Source: Prunella strophiata
Taxonomy: Eukaryota; Chordata; Aves; Passeriformes; Prunellidae
Length of the DNA stretch: 64,000 nucleotides
Direction of reading: 5' to 3'
NCBI GenBank assembly: GCA_036583965.1
Contig: JAZBQD010000019.1
Location: 19,263,085 to 19,327,084 of the forward strand
Shown here: one piece after another, positions 12,839-25,089 of the stretch
How the letters are laid out: the number at the start of each line of letters is the position of its first letter
How positions within the stretch are numbered: the first letter of the stretch is position 1
Program-made: the position numbers and the translations under genes
The notes under the pieces: generated by a model
Seen by the model: only the letters and a program-made list of their open reading frames with translations
Databases searched by the model: none
What the model was told of the DNA's origin: nothing

Positions 12839-14293
12839 CTGTACAACTAAGACAAGAACATGGGTTATTTCAGGTGCTATTATTGCTAGTTTTTATTAGG
12901 ACAGCACCTAGAGGCAATAAACGATGAAACTTGATTGTGCTAGACAGTAGAAGATAATTTCCTTTCATACAGTATTGATCACATATTGACATTAAGTGAA
13001 CAGAATTTGGGACATCCTTAATATCACAAAGATAAAAAAGGCAGAAAGAATAAAGGAGTCTCCCAATTTTTTTTTTTTACTTTTCTTTAAGTACTTGTTA
13101 ATTAAAGCTGAAATCCATGGAGAAAGGAGGGAAGGTAAAGAGCAGGGTTGTAGGTATGTAATAGATAAAAGAAATATGGAGAGGAAACAGACATGTTGCA
13201 GATGAAAAGGAAGAGGTTTTAGGAAGCACCTCCAAGTCCTGATCAGAAAATGCCTTTCATTTCTGCAGGAACAGAGAGGTCTCTGACCACCCAGCCAACA
13301 TTAGAATTGCTCCTTATGCAGGAACTCCTCTCACAGGCCTGTGAGTAGCCTGTCCCAATATCTGCAGCTGTAAAAGACAGTCATGAAAACTGTCACTGAT
13401 GCAGTGTGATATCACAGGCATATTTGTGGCTTTAGAAAGAATCATGTTGTATAAATGACTAACAGTCATTTATTCCTTCTCTAGTTTATTATGTTGGGTA
13501 GGCAATTTCAGTTTTGGTTTATTTTTTTCTTTGACTTTTTTATGCATCAGAGCTACTTTTTCATAGAACTGTGCTAAGGATATTTCTGTATATATTGCTA
13601 TAGTGATGAGTTAGGGAGAAAATATTTGTTTATGACACTATAGATATTTTCTTTTTCAGAAGAACATTTCTTCTTTCACTTCTGAGGTTTTGAATAAAAG
13701 AAAAGTCTTCTAATGTTTTTGATTCAAGATAAAAACAATACACTTTTATTTAGCTCCAGGACATGATCAGGCAATCCTTCTTCAAGTCCATTCTCCTTTC
13801 TCTTCCTATCTAATTATTAGCATTAAAATATATCTTCATTTGTGTTTCTTCTGTTAAGTAATACTAGAAGTGAAATCAAATTGAGGATTCATTTAAAGTA
13901 ATCCCATAAGCACATCAGGCTTTAAGCTCATAAAGTCTGGGATAATTCAGGAAATCTTTGATATAATTTTTGTGTAATACAAACTGTCTTCAAGGTTCAT
14001 TTTTTTTCCTCTCTTAAGAAAGAAAGTATTGATATTTTTGTATCATGGTGCAAGATTTAAAACTGCATAGAATGTACTGCATATGTATAAAGTTTTCTCT
14101 AATAAATACAGATTAGAATTAGACTCTTTGAAGTAAATCTAATAAATCACCTGAATGACATCACGACTGATATGTCTTAGAGTCATTATGTGTAATTGGT
14201 TAATGGTGTATTTATTCTTGTGCTATTGGATCACCCTCAGGGATAATTCCAGTAAGTCTTGAATCTCAAGAAGGATTTCTCTGTAGAGGTAAA

Positions 14294-14323
14294 TTTTTTT
14301 TTTTTCTTTTTTTTTTTTTTTTT
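14294..14323. repeat. Poly-T tract with one C (T12-C-T17)
   Basis: A 30-bp T run interrupted by a single C. No retroelement body is recognisable beside it. Confidence 0.95.
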
Positions 14324-17300
14324 ATAAAGTAAAGAACACTAGCTAATTACTTTTATTTAAATTCATTTGTAAAGCAATAAATCTGTCTTGAGGTCTCACT
14401 GCATTTCAAGTGATAAATTTGATGTTCTCTGATGCCTTGAATTTCCCCCTTGAGCCAAGAAAGGTGATGAGAAAAGGAAATGAAGCCCCAAAATCCAGAG
14501 TTCATGAAATGCAGTATTAAAACCATATGTAGCATATGCAGAGAGGATCTCAGTCAGTGCCCTCTGATCGGGAGTTACTATAAAAGACTAAAAGTTTTGT
14601 TTAAAAGGAGAAGTATAAACTTAACATACTCAAGGCATAGAAGATTTCTCTGAAAGTGTGGAAGGTAACAGACACTGGGATCCTATTGTCTAACATATAG
14701 TGATTCTCAGAAAAAAGAATACAGAATCTATAAAAAATTGTAATCCTTAATACAATCTTGTAGGAAAGCAAACACATATGACATATTTAAAATTATTTTT
14801 TCTTCTCTCTGAATAGCTCTATATCTCACCTATTGATTTGCAGATGTACCAGTTACATGTGTTTCTTACAGCTTATTAAAAATTACCAATATTTTTTTTA
14901 AAGTTCATGTAATAGGGAGTTTTGCAGCTTATAAACTCACATTTATTGTGCAATAGACAAATAAACTGAAAAAAAATCAAGAAAACCCCCAAAAATTCTT
15001 GTCTTTAAAGCAAAAGGAAAGGGAAAAGAAAAATACATTTACTGTATAAAGATACTTTGCAAAAGTAGGTACTTCAAAACTATTCTGCATCTTTTTTCAA
15101 AGTAATAATTAATAAGATAAAGACATTTAAATTAAACAAAATTAAATAAATAAACAAAATAAATATTTAGGATCATGACATTAAGCTTCAAAATTACTGG
15201 TTTCTGTTAATTAGTTTCCTTCAGTTGCTAGGTTTAAAGTGTTTTATTGGAAATGTGTGATTTTAATTAAGACACAATGACTTTTCTGGAGATATTATTT
15301 CTAGGTAAGCAGCTAAAATTTGTAGTACGTGAACCACACATTCCAAATTGATTTGAGGATATCATTACCTTTGAAAGTTATTTTCTTTCTTCATCCTTAA
15401 GGCTAAAAAATTCACCTTCAAATTAAATGATCAATTTAATAAAACAAGTTGCTGTAATTTTATTTCCATAAAATTGTTATTCAGAAAAATGTGGGGTTTA
15501 TTCTAAAAAGCCTATTGCTTTATGTTCTGTTCCACATTGACAAGTGCCCATCTTTTCCATTTTGTTTCTCTCTCTAGGCAGTTTGAACAAGTAGTGTGAT
15601 GTAGAAAACCTTAGTTATTGGAATATCTCTTGATTTCAGTGAAGCTGGTAGAGCTTTTGGTTTTTAGGTGAAGTTTGGAATGTAATCATCAGCTGGAAGA
15701 ACAGAAACTGAAAAGGTAAAATTGCATTATTATGGACAAAATTCTTTCATCCTGAGCTGCAAAGATGAATCAAAGCTTTTAGCTCAAAGAAAAAAATCCT
15801 GTGTGTCTTGGAAAAATAAGGCTGATGTGAAGAGGTCAGGAACCAGTTTTTTTAAAGGAGCTGTTCTTTGGACTGTAGCAAGGTAAACAGTGTGATTATT
15901 AGAAACTATGTTGAAGTGGTGAGATGTCCAATGGAACAAGAAAAAGTATTTACCATTAATTTCCCGGACTCATCTTTGGTACTAAGTGCACAAAACAATA
16001 ACTTGTAAGAGGGGTTTAGGAAATTTTAAATGACAGTTTATAGAGAATCAAGTTGGCAAAAGAGCAGCATATAGAGCTGTCCTTAACTTCTAACAACCTT
16101 CCTCAGTAATGGTTCTGGATGACTGCAGAGCCAGACACATAAGAAGTACTTATGGTAATGTTTAACCAGATGGTCTTTTGAGAAAGTTATACTAGTTGAG
16201 CTTGGTGCACAAATTTGGTTTTGCACTTGTTGATATACAGAATTATTCTGTTGCTGAGATACATCTTTGTGACTCCCACAGTGCTAGCCTTTCTGTACTC
16301 TTTTTTCACCAGGCTGAAAGTTTAAAACTGTGGTGATGACAAGGATTTTCAAAGTCTGAGAGGAGATGGCTGCTCCTTTGAAACTAATGGTATTTGGATA
16401 CATGTTTTTCTTAGGTTCCTGGTAGATTGCCCTTGTCCTGCAGTGAAATGTTGTGTCACAATGTGTGGGTTTGTGTTAGATGGATATGTGAGCTGGACTG
16501 GGATGTTTGCAGCTGAAGGGAACTGCACTGTGGTGGGCGTGGCAGGTAACATGCGACTCCATATGATGTCATTGGTACAAGATCACAGAGAGGTTGATCT
16601 TGGGTAACTTTGCCCAAAGAGAGTAACTCTTCTCTGTTTAGTGGCACTTTGAAAAATCCATGCATGTTTTTGTGTAATGTTACATGTTATATGGGTGTTT
16701 TCAGAACTGTTTTGACACTGATTCCAGAAACTAAAAACACCATAAAGAAGAAGCTGATACATTACACTTTGTTGGGATAAGAAACATGAGACACCATTAA
16801 GTTCTTTCAGCCCAAAATTAATAAAAATCCCTTCTTCTTGGTCAAATTCAAGGTACATGTCTCTAATTTGTTTGGAGTTTTTTTTATCTCCCTTGGTAGA
16901 ATTCTCTGATTAACAGAATATCATTGTCTATTGAAAGTACAGATAATTGCAGTAGTTGCAGTGCATAAAACCAATTTCTCTATAATTTAAGAAAGGTGTT
17001 TAATACTTTACCAGTACATTAAAAGCTGAAAAATATTCCAGGCTAATTACTAATGCAGTAACTCATATATCTTCATATTTTTTTTCATTTTAATGATGCT
17101 GGAGGTCAATTCCTATTCTGATCTACATGACAGATTGCTTTGGCAAATGGAGATAAGTAACTGAAGATCATATAAAGTAAAATCACTGTTTATATAGACT
17201 GTCTATTTCTCATATCTAGGAACTAAGGAAATCATCACTGAGAGCAACTTTCAAGAAATGTGAGATGAAAGAGAAGATTTACATACTTGAAACATCTCTT

Positions 17301-20300
17301 CTGGTTTTTCTTTACAGTCTGTCTTAAACACACCAGAGGAATATGAATAAAATATATTTTAAATGTCTAACCAACCCTGAATTTTTCTATTTCCAATATA
17401 TTTCCCTGCACTACCAAATAACAAACAAAACATTAGAATCCTGATTCACTCATTTGTAGGTGATCTATGATGTAATCTGTAAGTCCTTACAATTTTTTTT
17501 CTTAATCAGCACTATAAACAACTCAATTTTTTGAATATGCTTCGCAGATAACATATTCAGGTTTGATTTATTTTATGAAGGTTTTATGGAAACAAAACAT
17601 ACCTAGGAGGTACAAGAAAAAGTAGGATTTACACAAAAGTAACCAAATTATCACTTTTTAGTCCACTCTAATTTCTTACTTTAATAAAGAAGTGAAATGA
17701 CAACAGAATTGATTTTATTGCTATTTACAGTTCAGTTCACTGAAATTTCTCCTGATATATAGATAGTATTACAACCATGAGGGCAAAAATCCCATTGCAA
17801 TATCTATTATTTATCCAAAGCCAGGCCTTGTGACAGGCCTTCTTTATATTTTGTTACCTGTCCTTCCATATCCAGGCATAGAATCTAGGCATAACTTACA
17901 TGCTTCTGTCTGCTAAACATACAATTGTTTCATAGCAGAAGACAGCTATAAAATAACTCAAAGTATACTTACACTGCTTCTGCCAAGATTACAGGTTTTA
18001 TACACTTACTTTCAAGATTCCCAGTATGCCTTCCCTTGCCCAAATAAGGTCTGTGGTTCTGTTGTTCTGATTTTAGGGAGAGGTGGGACCATTGTATTTA
18101 GATATGTTTATGTTTGAATTGAGGAATAAAATAAAATAATGCTATTATCATTCAAAAAAAAAAATTATGGAAAAGACCTCTTCTGTGCTTTATTTTGTTG
18201 GAAACAATGGACTGGGCCAGCTGTATTTCAGTCCTTGGTGTGACAGGTAGCAGATATCACTGAAGTGTGAATAAAAGCTCAGAAAAATGCCAAGATATAA
18301 TACTATAAGCTAACAAGCATAATTGGAGATTTATCTCAAAATTTAATTTGTGTCATAAAGAAAAGCACCCTGCCTTCTCACACAGTGAACTTAGGTGCTT
18401 CTGAGCAAATCAGTAAATGCTTATTGCATTCAGAAAGTTCTCCAATGAGTGACTCTTACTCAGTGAGTTATCCCAACTTCCTGTATCTACATCAGATCCA
18501 TTCCTAAGTTGTTCCTAGATTTGTGTTGCCTACTAGAAGTAGTAGCAGTAGAAGGAACCAAAGAAACTTGAGACTCCTGGGAGGGAAGGGGAAAGAGAAG
18601 AGAGAAGAAAAACTCACCAATTCAAATGCAAAATGACTGAGAGATAATAAGCAATGGAGCCTTAAAAGTGGATTTTTCCCATTCCTGTTCTTATTTATGT
18701 TGAAATCAGTAATGTCAGATGCTAGATGGATGCATCTCTATTTGTCTATAAAGCTGTAGTTAGTGCAGGCAGATTCTTCCTATCCTCTTCTTCAAACATT
18801 GTCTTAAAATTTCTCAAGTTCAAAGATGGTGTCTTGTTCTCCTAAGCAAAGAAAGAAGCAGAAGCCATTTGTAAGAGGAACAGCTTTTAAATTCCCAAGG
18901 AATTGCTGGACATCATAATATTATCAAGGAATTAGTGTAAGTCAACTTTGGCACTCAGTCAGATGCTTTTTGCTTTGAGAGCTGGCTTCTCACAAGCCTT
19001 AGGGAATCACAAATGTCAGAACTGGGTTACAGTATAGCTTTCTTGCCTTTTTAAACAGTGTCCTGTGTTAACCTGTCTGGCACATCTGGTAAATTTCAAA
19101 AACAGAAGTAAAAAGGCAACTCTATGCAGGAAAAACGTGAGAAAGAAATTCAGAAGCACCATCCTTCTTTTTACAGACAGAGAATATCACCAGAGCACAG
19201 TTGGTATTTTTCATTATTGAGAACATGCAGCAGCTTAGTTTCACCAAGGCTAATTGATTTTCACAGCTGGTGCATGAAAGGCTAAAGATGATATAAAATT
19301 TGAAAAGGACCCTTGTATAGTCCCCTGAAGCTTCTGGCATCTGTGGAGACAACAGAAAATCTTTGGAACTGGAATTACTAATATATCTAACAATTATGTG
19401 AGGTCTCTGGGATATTTAAGGTACACATTGATCTCTCTACACTGCAGGTAGTTATAAGAAGCCATATCCTTTCTCTTAAGAAAATCTCAACACCTCTCAA
19501 TTATTTAATTTCATTTTACTACCAAAAGGTTGAATAGGCTCATGTCACATAATTATCTACACAAGGCAACATCTTACTGAATAAGAATGTTTTATTATTC
19601 GTTTCAGGCAAAAGAGATCATGCAGCTGAGAGAAGTCTGCTATAGCTGATCAAAGGAAGGGTTTGTCTGAAAAAAAGAAAAGTCCACTGTGGAAGGGAGT
19701 AATCAAATGCTGCTGTAAAAATCATTCTTTCATAGCACTTAATCTTACCCAGGATATCAAATTTCTTCATGTGTGGTCAATCTTCCTTACCACTGATAAA
19801 TAAATTCATGGTATGCACACATTATGACTGTTGAGGTTTAAGCATGTACCCCAATTTCTTCCTGAATGCTGAAGCTTTTTGGTTGCCTTTAGATGCTTAA
19901 AAGCAACTCTCTTGATCCATGTGATATCAGCATTCAATTCTAATGAGAATAAAGATCTTGTACCTGTTAATTTTTAAAAGAGGAAGAGCAGATCTCAAAC
20001 TGCCAAAACGTCTCCAGCTTGTAGCTATGCCTGGCTTAGCATGAGGACCACAATTTAACAAAGTCTCACCTGCTCTATTTGATTCAGTAAGGAATAAATG
20101 ATAATGAATCTTACCCTTCCCCTCTTGGTAATTCATTACTATGTTTCAACATGAAGCATTTCCTACTTTGAAAATTACTTTCCATAACAATTTAAAATAT
20201 TAATTGATGCACATATTTAATGAAAACATCTAAGTCAAGGAAATTGATATAGTTTTTACAAGCTGCTTATTGAAATCATGCATAATGGCAATTGATGATT

Positions 20301-21306
20301 TTGGGTAACCATAGATTTAAGACAGATTGGCTAAGAAGACTTTTCTATGAACTCCATTCTTATATTAGTGTACACCCCCTCCACCCCACCCCATTCTAGC
20401 ACCATAAGTTAAATTTTGAAGTCAGTGAGAAAGCCCTGTAAGGTGTGATGTTTGGACATTTATATTTTGACCCAGTAAAAGACACAAAGGGTCCTGTGAA
20501 CCTAGGAGCAGCTTAGAATACAAAATATGTAAAACTCCTAAATATAATGTGAATGAGGTCTTAATAAAATTGCATTGTGACATAAAAAATATTCTTATCA
20601 ATAGATATCAATGTTTAGACAAAAATTTATAAAATGTCCAGTAACCAAAATGTACCATTTATTTTGTCATAGAAACATAACATGAATTTGTCATGCAGGC
20701 ACTTTCCAAATATTTGCCTATGAGTTACAGAAATCCAGATAGTTTTTTACTAACCACTTCTTTTGTTCACTTTTTAGGCAAATATGGCTAAACCTCATCT
20801 GTGAGAAGGCACTTCATAGCTGGCTTTTCCTCCTCCTAGACAAAAATATCAGATATAGTCTGATGGTGGCAGTGTCAGGAATTCTGAGCATGACATTAGA
20901 ATTTAGCCTGGATTACACCTCCCAGGACTCAGCCTAAATACATGAGATCAACTTTGTGCCATCTGGGGAGTCATCTGGTCCAGTACTAAAAGGTGTTCCA
21001 GCTGAAATTGAGGAGCCTAATTATTATACCTCAGATACAATTTGTAATAAAAATGGCTTGAGGGAATTTGAGCTGATAATTTGGCTGGCACCTTTGTAAT
21101 AAGGAATCCTGTATTCAGCCAGTGCTTCCCCAGGTTCACCTGACTCACAGTGAGTTTGATGTCCAGCAAAGACCAGCAAAATACTGATGTATCATAGCAG
21201 GGACCAAAAAAATTATATCTTTCTGTGGTAGGGGTTGAGGGAAAAGCCTCATACACTCATTTTGATTAAAGGGAATGGGATAGATAGAATAACCTTGTTG
21301 GAGGGA
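14324..21306. other. Unique AT-rich non-coding DNA
   Basis: No gene, RNA gene or transposable element recognised in about 7 kb. The stretch includes a short A11 run at 18154-18164 and a C-rich patch near 20374-20395. Minus-strand frames at 16349-16858 overlap each other in different registers and show no family resemblance. Confidence 0.6.
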
Positions 21307-21323
21307 TTTTTTTTTTTTTTTTT
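21307..21323. repeat. Poly-T tract (T17)
   Basis: Seventeen T residues with no attached mobile-element sequence. Confidence 0.95.
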
Positions 21324-23604
21324 AAATTGGAAAATAAATGAAGCCATTTCTTCTTTCTCTGAGACACAGTGTCAGGTTGAGAGGCAGGGTAAATCCTCAT
21401 ATGCAAAGCAGCAGTGAAGTTACATTTTTAAAAAGGTTTCTAAGGTTGAATTGTGTGGGAAAGGTGAATTTGAGATTGCAAACTTTTTGAGACTGTAAGA
21501 CTTGGAATAATAAATGACTGACTTCCTCTTTTCAATAAAGCTGTGCTTTTTTCTCACACTCCATTTCCTTGCAGCTAATAAACTCTAATGAAATAACAGT
21601 GTCTTTATATTTCTGTCTTGTACAAATGTCCTTTCTCACTTTGTCTCCTCTTGAGGCTAATTTATCTCTCTGATTATAGGTTTATAAGAAAGTTACACTC
21701 ACACTTGTCTCATCCCTTTCATTTCTTTATTTCCCTCTGTCTATGATGAGAACACTTTTTAATTGACAACTAAGAAACCATATCAGAGACATTATAAAAA
21801 GGGTTAGAGGACTTTAGACTCTGTCTCGGTTGAAATGTCAGACAGACAAATTAATTACAAGCACACAAAATAAAAGACTATTGACCCTCTGAGGCCTTGT
21901 AAATAGTTTTACACTTTTGATTCTTTGCTTCTCCCTTCCATCCTCTAAAGAGACTGTAGTTAGAGATGGTTCCTTGAAAGGATATGATGGCTGTCTAATG
22001 AGACACTTTCTCCTGTTAGCCTAATCCATGTACACTAAGTAGATTTAGAAGGATAATAATGCCTGCAGAAATGGAAAAATCCTTTTAACATTATTTTTAA
22101 ATAAAAAGGTGACCCACTAGAGACATTCTGTCATTAGAGTCTGCCAATAGTGGCAGTTTTCCACCTGCAGCTGGAAATGTGCTGCTGAGTTCGGCCATAC
22201 GTGATCTCACAGGAATGCACACATCTGTATACAAACAGGATTTTGTTTAGGAGAATCAGTATAACTGAGACAGGCCTTTTTGACACTATAAATCTGAAAC
22301 ACACTGCAGTTATGTACTAGTCAATGAAGGCTAAAGGTCTGAGTTTATTATATAAGAGACACTGATAGAGCCAGAGAAAGACCCAAAAGATCAAAATTAT
22401 AAGATATAAATGAAATGCTTGCATGATACTATGACATATTTTCAATGCCTGATTTTTTATTTTTTTGATTGCCTTACTGACTGAAAATCCTCTTTTCCAA
22501 TCAGTGCTCCTTGAATTAACCTACTGTGTTATTAGAAAAGAGAAAAAAAAATATTAATTCTCTTTATCAGAACTACAACTTCTCCAATTCTGGCTCAAAT
22601 TCATTTGCTTAGACTTAGAGACAAAGTTAATACTACATTGAAAGAGCAATTCCATAGCAGACATTAACTTGGGACACTCTTTTTCTTCCCCAAATTACAT
22701 CAACATGTCTATCTCACAAGTATTCTGTGAATGGCCTGTGTAAGTGTGTCTGAAAATTCATGAAGATGTTGGAAATCTCAAATGTGGGGTTCCACAGGCT
22801 CTAAGGAATAGCCTTTATCTATGTTCCATCTATATCAGAAGCCATGCTCATAACTCTGCAGTGTGAAAGGAACTGTGAGTTTAAAGTCATTAATGGATCA
22901 ATCATTAAAAAATTACTAATGGTTAGTAATTCTGGGACAATTTCTGACTCCAATGGTATAACTGTCTTAGAATCAGGTCAGAATGGAAGAGGTTTCAGAG
23001 AGGTACCAACACTGCCAATTGGCTGAAATGGCAAAGCAGGAATTGGAGGAAACTTCCCAGAAAGTTCCTATTACATGTATTTTCTAAATTGGTAATTAGT
23101 TCTCAAGTGTGTTTTGCTATGTCTCTCTCAGCTCTATCTGAGAATATGGAATATGCTGAAGCTAAAAAAAAAAAAAAAATTAGGAGCAGAAAGCTTTACC
23201 AAAGTGAGTGAAATTCTTCCAACATGCCACCTTCTACTTTGCATTTACTAAATTACATGCAAGCGCCGCATTTTAGCTCATCATAACTGACAATGGAATG
23301 ATGAATTTTCAGTAAATTCAACCCACATGGATTTAATGAAAGAGAGAAAGGTGTTATTGAGCTCATAGACCTGTAGCTCATGTGTTATTGTAGATGTTCA
23401 GTCACCCTAAAATCCCTTTATAACCACAGAAAATATGGAGGAAAGTGTGCAAATTAGGGGATACCACCCATATGAAAAACATTTCAAAAGTGCCAAATCC
23501 CCATATGGATTATATGTGTGGTTTTGATGCTTCCCTCAAAAATCATAATTTCTGTCCTCTACGATTCTGCAGTTCATATTTTCTTCCTTCACATGTGATG
23601 GAAG
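21324..23604. other. Non-coding DNA with enhancer-like motif clusters
   Basis: No gene recognised. About 21830-22240 is less AT-monotonous than its surroundings and contains a TTAATTA core, adjacent E-boxes and a short palindrome (see the separate entry). A16 lies at 23164-23179. Confidence 0.55.
22141..22173. promoter_or_regulatory. Palindrome plus adjacent E-boxes, possible regulatory element
   Basis: CTGCCA and TGGCAG form a perfect 6-bp inverted repeat with a 4-bp spacer (22141-22156). They are followed by two abutting E-boxes, CACCTG and CAGCTG (22162-22173). E-boxes are bound by bHLH factors. Function is inferred from the clustering alone, and conservation is untested. Confidence 0.25.
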
Positions 23605-23666
23605 GAATAGATATAAGAATACTAGATAGATATAAGAATAGATATAAGAATAGATATAAGAATACT
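23605..23666. repeat. 12-bp tandem repeat, about 4.5 copies
   Basis: Units of the form GAATAGATATAA are repeated, with the second unit carrying a short insertion. On the + strand the array reads as repeats of Asn-Arg-Tyr-Lys at the end of a short open frame, which is a repeat artefact rather than a protein. Confidence 0.9.
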
Positions 23667-25032
23667 AAACAACCTCAGTTTCTCTTGTGACTCAAATTTA
23701 CAAATGGGTCATCAACTCAGGTAGAACAAGGACATTGAAGAAAACAACCTGATTCATTGTTTCACGTGTATATTTGCCCTATACTCTATGCATTCAATAA
23801 CATCCAAACTGAGTTTAAGACCGAAGTTTTTCACATAATTTATTCAGTAGAGAAGAGGACCACTGCCATTCTGGTGTGCAGTCATGCAAGAAATGAAAAC
23901 TTACACTCTTTTAAGCACCAAATCTGAAACTTGGATTGATTTAAGGGAATCTAATGTGATATAATTTACATGGTGAAGCAGTTAGTAAGAAAATTGCAGT
24001 AAGAAAATCAAACAGCATAAAAGCATAGAAAGAGCTAATCCCTGCTGCTGTAATTAAGAGAGCAATATATTACAATCATAAACATCTCTTTAAACAGTTA
24101 TGTCAGGTCATTAAGAGAGCACCTGAGTTTGTTGCAACATGTCCTCACAAAGCAGATGGGACCCTGTGAATTTGGCAAAAACCCAATGAAATCTGCTGGT
24201 AGGCATTATTGCAGCCTCCATGTTGTTACTGTAAGTTCACCTTCAGCTAGGAAGATATCATTAGACAGATGGCAATTAATTCTGGACAGGTCAAAAGGAA
24301 TTACTGTGAAAAGAAGAGAGAAGTGGTCTGGACATCACAGGCTCCTGGTTTGTCTCTCAGTACCACTGAATCATAGCAGGGATTAGCCATACATAAGCTA
24401 CAAGGTGTATAACCCACTTGAAGCTCTATACTTTTACAGTAGCAATAATTATTGATACACCAATATTCCAATTTATTAAAAATAATGCTTTGAAATCTTT
24501 CAAAAGTAAAAAAAAAAAAAATCTGAACATATTTAATACTGCTTAGTAGAACAGGTTTGTTTGGTTATAGTTTCTTGTGAGTTTATTATTGGTTGGTCAG
24601 TCAGTTTTGTTGTTTGGGTTTGCTTTTTTTTTCTGAAATATCTTTGATTGTTTTATGTCTATTTGAGCTTTAAATCTCAGCTAAACTTCTTCCTAAAGCC
24701 TACTGTCCTCCACATCTCCTTATTAAAACGTCTCCTTCGCTGTAACTATCACTGGGACATGAGAAAAGGAATAGACATGTCAGTTCTGAAATTTAGGTAC
24801 CTTTTGATTATAATACAAAGAAGGTGTTTTGGGGTTTATTTCCATCTTCTTACTGAAGTCTAGCTGGCCTACTTATTTCTCCATCATGTGGAACAAGACA
24901 CTAGTTACTTTTAAATAGTAAAATAGGATTTTATATAACTGCATATAAGCTGCTAGAGATTTTATAATTAAGGCAGGAAAATACAGAAATGTAGCTCCCA
25001 AACAGAAGCTATAAACTAATTGCAAATTTTTC
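23667..25032. other. Non-coding DNA with a candidate conserved element
   Basis: No gene recognised. About 24040-24310 has motif density like a conserved enhancer (see findings). A14 lies at 24508-24521. Confidence 0.55.
24051..24121. repeat. Two 14-bp direct repeats ending in TTAAGAGAGCA
   Basis: TAATTAAGAGAGCA (24051-24064) recurs as TCATTAAGAGAGCA (24108-24121) at a 57-bp distance. Two copies of a TAAT/ATTA-containing motif could be duplicated factor sites. No function is shown. Confidence 0.5.
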
Positions 25033-25089
25033 TTTAAATATGTTAATATTTAAATATGTTAATTCTTAATATGTTGACATATTAAGAAT
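25033..25089. repeat. Direct repeat followed by a perfect 12-bp hairpin
   Basis: A 15-bp unit (TTTAAATATGTTAAT) occurs at 25033-25047 and again at 25049-25063. From 25062, ATTCTTAATATG and its exact reverse complement at 25078-25089 flank a TTGA loop. No coding region or terminal-repeat transposon is evident around it. Confidence 0.9.

Larger units (their letters stand above)
9897..14293. other. AT-rich non-coding DNA with a TAATTA cluster
   Basis: No gene or transposable element recognised. The stretch contains a cluster of homeodomain-type TAAT cores at about 11380-11460 and a small inverted/direct repeat group at 12795-12838. Confidence 0.6.
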
